Notes under the pieces: generated by a model
What the model saw: only the letters and a program-made list of their open reading frames with translations
Database searches by the model: none
Told to the model about the DNA's origin: nothing
Translations under genes and position numbers: made by a program
DNA from: Candidatus Pelagibacter sp.
GTDB lineage: Bacteria; Pseudomonadota; Alphaproteobacteria; Pelagibacterales; Pelagibacteraceae
Direction: 5' to 3'
Length of the DNA stretch: 10,039 nt
NCBI GenBank assembly: GCA_002692325.1
Contig: NZJU01000013.1
Span: forward strand, 6,518 to 16,556
In this document: one piece after another, positions 7,111-10,039 of the stretch
How positions within the stretch are numbered: position 1 is the stretch's first letter
Layout: the number at the start of each line of letters is the position of its first letter

Positions 7111-7842
7111 CTAAAAATTTCAAACTTAAAAGCATCAACTGGAGGTAAAAATATTTTAAAAGGTTTAAATCTTGAAATAAAATCTGGCGAAGTTCATGCA
7201 ATTATGGGTCCCAATGGATCAGGAAAAAGCACTTTAGCAAATGTTCTTTCAGGTAAACCAGGTTATGAAATAAGTGGAGATATTTATTTCAATGGAAAAA
7301 AATTAAACGACGTTGCAATTGAAGAAAGGGCTCAAAAAGGAATTTTTTTGGCATTTCAATATCCACTTGAAATCTCAGGCGTAAATACCAGTAACTTCTT
7401 AAGAACTTCTTTAAATAGTATCAGAAAATCTAAAGGTGAGAAGGAGATTGATGCTTTATCTTTTATAAAACTAATAAAACAAAAAGCCTCTGAACTAAAT
7501 ATTGATGAGAAGTTTCTTAGCAGACAGTTAAATGTAGGTTTTTCTGGTGGAGAAAAGAAAAAAAATGAGATACTTCAAATGAAATTGTTAGAACCAAAAC
7601 TTTCAGTGCTAGATGAAACTGATTCTGGTTTAGATATTGATGCTTTGAGAATAGTAGCAGATGGAGTTAACTCTTATAAAAATAAAGATAATTCATTTTT
7701 GATAATTACTCACTACCAAAGACTTTTAGATTATATAAAACCAGACTTTATTCATGTTTTGTCGGAGGGAAAAATTATAAAAACTGGTACGTCAGATTTA
7801 GGACAACAATTGGAAAAAACTGGATATAAAAACATAAACTAA
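7108..7842 (+). CDS. sufC: SUF system ABC-type ATPase SufC
   Basis: Soluble ABC ATPase that dimerises on the SufB-SufD pair and drives the conformational changes needed for cluster assembly; it is not a membrane transporter and has no membrane segment. At 244 residues it matches the usual length (about 248). Domain marks: Walker A GPNGSGKST at 34-42, Q-loop Gln84 in FQYP, ABC signature SGGEKKKNEI at 146-155, Walker B plus D-loop LSVLDETDSGLD at 165-176 with catalytic Glu170, and the H-loop His202 in ITHYQRLL. FSGGEKKKNE and the DSGLDIDAL stretch are specific to SufC rather than to importer or exporter ATPases. The start ATG overlaps the sufB stop (TAATG) and is preceded by a real Shine-Dalgarno. 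sufD begins 1 bp after the stop. Confidence 0.98.
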   Translation: MLKISNLKASTGGKNILKGLNLEIKSGEVHAIMGPNGSGKSTLANVLSGKPGYEISGDIYFNGKKLNDVAIEERAQKGIFLAFQYPLEISGVNTSNFLRTSLNSIRKSKGEKEIDALSFIKLIKQKASELNIDEKFLSRQLNVGFSGGEKKKNEILQMKLLEPKLSVLDETDSGLDIDALRIVADGVNSYKNKDNSFLIITHYQRLLDYIKPDFIHVLSEGKIIKTGTSDLGQQLEKTGYKNIN

Positions 7843-7843
7843 A

Positions 7844-9079
7844 ATGAAATTAAACTTTTTACCTAATAGTTTAAAAAATTTCGATAAAAAAGCACTTTTT
7901 GATCGAGGTTTAACTTTTGATCAATTTCCAAGTAAAAAGTTAGAAAATTGGAAGTTTACAGATTTAAATAGAATATTAAATTTCAAATTTAAAGAGCTTA
8001 ATATTCTTAATGAAAAAAAAACATTCGAACCAAAGGAGAAATTAGATTTTGAACATAACTCTATAGTTACTGTAAATGGTGATGTATCTAATTATGATTT
8101 CGGAAATGGAAATAAAAAATTTGAAAATTCATCTGACTCAGCTAGTAAAAAAATCATTTTAAAAGTGAATAAAAATCACCCATTCGCTAATTCGATTGGT
8201 GAAGCAAATAATGACTCATTGTTAGCAAATAATATCGCTTTTTCTGATAGAGGTATTAATTTAGAATGTCTTTCAGATATTCAAAAACCTTTGGTAATTT
8301 ATAATTTTTTTGTTGGAGATTTAGAAAATAAATTCATAAACAATTCTAATAAGATAAAATTAACAAATTCAAAAACTACAATAATTGAATATAACATTGA
8401 TAACTCAGAGTGCAATTTCTTCAGAAATACATTTCAAATGTTTGATTTAGATAATAGTGAGCTTGATTACTTTGTTATAAATAATAAAATATCGAATTCG
8501 TATAATTATATAAGAAATAGTATCAAGATAAATAAATCAAAATATAAGAATTACATTTTTACTTCAGGTGTGAAATTTAAAAAAGAAGATAACGACATAT
8601 TCTTAAATAGTGAGAATTCTTCTACAGAAATCTATTCTGCATCAGTTCTAAAAAAAGATGAGCACCAAGAAGTTCAATCAACTATAAGACACATGGCTCC
8701 AAACTGTAAAAGTTTGCAGAAAATTAAAACTATTTTAAAAGACAGTAGCAAAGGAATCTTTCAAGGCAAAATTTACGTCGATAAAAAAGCTCAAAAAACT
8801 GATGCTTATCAAATGAGTAAAGGTTTGATGCTGGACAATGACTCGGAATTTACAACAAAACCTGAGTTAGAAATTTATGCTGATGACGTAAAGTGTTCTC
8901 ACGGATCAACTTCAGGAAATATTGATGAGCAAGCATTGTATTATTTAATGTCGCGAGGTATTTCAAGAAAAAAAGCTACCCAATTAATAATTAAAGGTTT
9001 CTTAGAAGATGTTATATCTGAAATTAGAACTACAAATTTAAAAATTCTTGTAGAATCACATTTAGAAAAAAGCTTATAA
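7844..9079 (+). CDS. sufD: Fe-S cluster assembly protein SufD
   Basis: SufB paralogue that pairs with SufB in the SufBC2D complex; it is linked to iron entry and cluster formation. The 411 residues compare with about 423 in E. coli. The N-terminal helical region (to about 50) includes the usual SKKLENWKFTDL, the middle (about 70-260) is diverged and Asn/Lys-rich as is normal for SufD, and the C-terminal beta-helix is well kept: GIFQGKIYVDKKAQKTDAYQ from 304, LEIYADDVKCSHGSTSGNID at 342-361 and ALYYLMSRGI from 364. C351 and H353 correspond to the conserved KCSHG residues, the His (E. coli H360) being implicated at the SufB-SufD cluster site. The ATG at 7844 lies 1 bp after the sufC stop, with no Shine-Dalgarno, so translation probably depends on re-initiation. 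The stop overlaps the sufS start (TAATG). Confidence 0.96.
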   Translation: MKLNFLPNSLKNFDKKALFDRGLTFDQFPSKKLENWKFTDLNRILNFKFKELNILNEKKTFEPKEKLDFEHNSIVTVNGDVSNYDFGNGNKKFENSSDSASKKIILKVNKNHPFANSIGEANNDSLLANNIAFSDRGINLECLSDIQKPLVIYNFFVGDLENKFINNSNKIKLTNSKTTIIEYNIDNSECNFFRNTFQMFDLDNSELDYFVINNKISNSYNYIRNSIKINKSKYKNYIFTSGVKFKKEDNDIFLNSENSSTEIYSASVLKKDEHQEVQSTIRHMAPNCKSLQKIKTILKDSSKGIFQGKIYVDKKAQKTDAYQMSKGLMLDNDSEFTTKPELEIYADDVKCSHGSTSGNIDEQALYYLMSRGISRKKATQLIIKGFLEDVISEIRTTNLKILVESHLEKSL

Positions 9080-10039
9080 TGAACATTAATAATATTAAAA
9101 AAGAATTTCCTATTTTTAAGAAAAAAATTAATGGTAAACCATTGATTTATTTGGATAGTGCAAACTCATCTCAAAAGCCAAAATCTGTAATTGATAGGAT
9201 ATCCTATTTTTATGAAAATGAGTTTTCAAATGTTGGAAGAAGTGTTCATTCGCTTGCAGTAGAAGCCACTAATGCATTTGAAAACAGCAGAGATCTTACT
9301 AAAAAATTTATAAATGCCAAACACAGAGAAGAAGTAGTTTTTACAAAAGGTGCTACCGAAGCTATAAATTTAGTTGCCAATTGTTTCGGTGAAAAATTTA
9401 TAAATAAAGGTGATGAAATAATTTTAACAGAGCTTGAGCATCATTCTAATTATGTTCCTTGGCATTTTTTAAGACAAAATAAGGGTGCTATAATTAAATT
9501 TGCAAAATTAAACAATAAATTAGAGATAGACGTGGATGAAATAAAAAAACTTATCACTAAAAAAACAAAAATAATTGCCATAACTCACATATCAAATGTA
9601 ACCGGTGGTATTACACCGTTAAAAAAAATAATAGATATTGCAAAGGAGAACAAAATACCAGTTTTAGTTGATGGTACGCAAGGTGCTCCGCACTTAAAAC
9701 TGGATATGCAAGACTTGGAATGTGATTTTTACGCGATATCGTGTCATAAATTATATGGGCCTAACGGACTTGGCATTTTATACGGAAAAAAAAATTGGCT
9801 CGATCAATTTTCACCTTATCAAGGTGGAGGAGGTATGATTAATGAAGTTGAAAAAACAAAAATTTCCTTTGCTGAAAGTCCAACGAAGTTTGAAGCAGGA
9901 ACTATGCAAACAGCCGAAGTAGTTGCTTTTGGTGAGTCTATAAAGTTTATTGAAAAATTAGGTATTAAAAATATAAACGAACATGAAAAAAAAATTTTAG
10001 ACTACGGTCTTCAAAAACTTCAAAAAGATAATTCGGTAG
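9079..10039 (+). CDS. sufS: Cysteine desulfurase SufS, 3'-truncated by window edge
   Basis: PLP enzyme that removes sulfur from L-cysteine as an enzyme-bound persulfide and supplies it to SufB. About 320 of the usual ~406 residues are present and the frame is open to the last base. Visible: MNINNIKKEFPIF and LDSANSSQKP at the N-terminus (the family usually reads LDNAATSQKP), KGATEAINLVA at 90-100, the cofactor-stacking histidines in ELEHHSNYVPW (H121/H122), HISNVTGG at 170-177, D198 and Q201 in VDGTQGAPH, and the Schiff-base lysine K224 in SCHKLYGPNGLG. The catalytic cysteine (C364 in E. coli) lies beyond the window, so group II membership rests on overall similarity and on the operon. The ATG at 9079 is inside the sufD stop (TAATG) and gives the standard N-terminus. 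Partner genes sufE or sufU would be expected downstream or elsewhere. Confidence 0.95.
   Translation, partial: MNINNIKKEFPIFKKKINGKPLIYLDSANSSQKPKSVIDRISYFYENEFSNVGRSVHSLAVEATNAFENSRDLTKKFINAKHREEVVFTKGATEAINLVANCFGEKFINKGDEIILTELEHHSNYVPWHFLRQNKGAIIKFAKLNNKLEIDVDEIKKLITKKTKIIAITHISNVTGGITPLKKIIDIAKENKIPVLVDGTQGAPHLKLDMQDLECDFYAISCHKLYGPNGLGILYGKKNWLDQFSPYQGGGGMINEVEKTKISFAESPTKFEAGTMQTAEVVAFGESIKFIEKLGIKNINEHEKKILDYGLQKLQKDNSV

Noticed and set aside
7551..7566. A-rich run at the SufC signature as a frameshift or slippage site
   Set aside because: The reading frame continues with the expected SufC sequence on both sides, and such runs are common in this A/T-rich genome.

Overview
The window looks like a chromosomal segment of a streamlined marine alphaproteobacterium, most likely of the SAR11 clade (Pelagibacterales). 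The reasons are the strong A/T bias with codon use to match (Lys, Asn, Ile and Leu-TTA everywhere), very short or negative gene spacing, near absence of Shine-Dalgarno sequences, and the set and order of housekeeping genes. The taxonomic call is an inference from these traits; no marker search was possible.

Layout from left to right. (1) The 3' part of a large AsmA/YhdP-like (DUF3971-type) envelope gene on the + strand runs in from the left edge and ends at 2056. (2) tyrS (tyrosyl-tRNA synthetase) lies on the - strand at 2059-3300, tail to tail with the first gene with a 2-bp gap. (3) A 56-bp divergent gap separates tyrS from anmK (anhydro-MurNAc kinase, +, 3357-4481). (4) A small alpha/beta hydrolase of the COG2945 type lies on the - strand at 4474-5130, its stop overlapping the end of anmK by 8 bp. 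(5) A 131-bp divergent control region (5131-5261) holds a near-perfect 17-bp palindrome at 5209-5225. (6) An iron-sulfur assembly operon on the + strand reads iscR (5262-5675), sufB (5672-7108), sufC (7108-7842), sufD (7844-9079) and sufS (9079 to the right edge, incomplete).

The operon is a self-regulated SUF machine. SufS takes sulfur from cysteine, the SufB-SufC-SufD scaffold ATPase assembles Fe-S clusters, and IscR, itself a predicted [2Fe-2S] protein, probably senses the result and acts at the palindrome upstream of its own gene. Genes from iscR to sufS overlap by 4 or 1 bases or sit 1 base apart, so they are almost certainly co-transcribed and partly translationally coupled. The sulfur-transfer partner (SufE or SufU) and A-type carrier genes are not in the window and may lie to the right.

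No mobile elements, CRISPR arrays, tRNA or rRNA genes or obvious transferred genes were seen. No stretch without a gene exceeds 131 bp. Most of the content is ordinary core genome; the points worth a second look are the iscR operator, the hydrolase-iscR neighbourhood, the IscR ligand spacing and a few translation-signal details in the suf operon.
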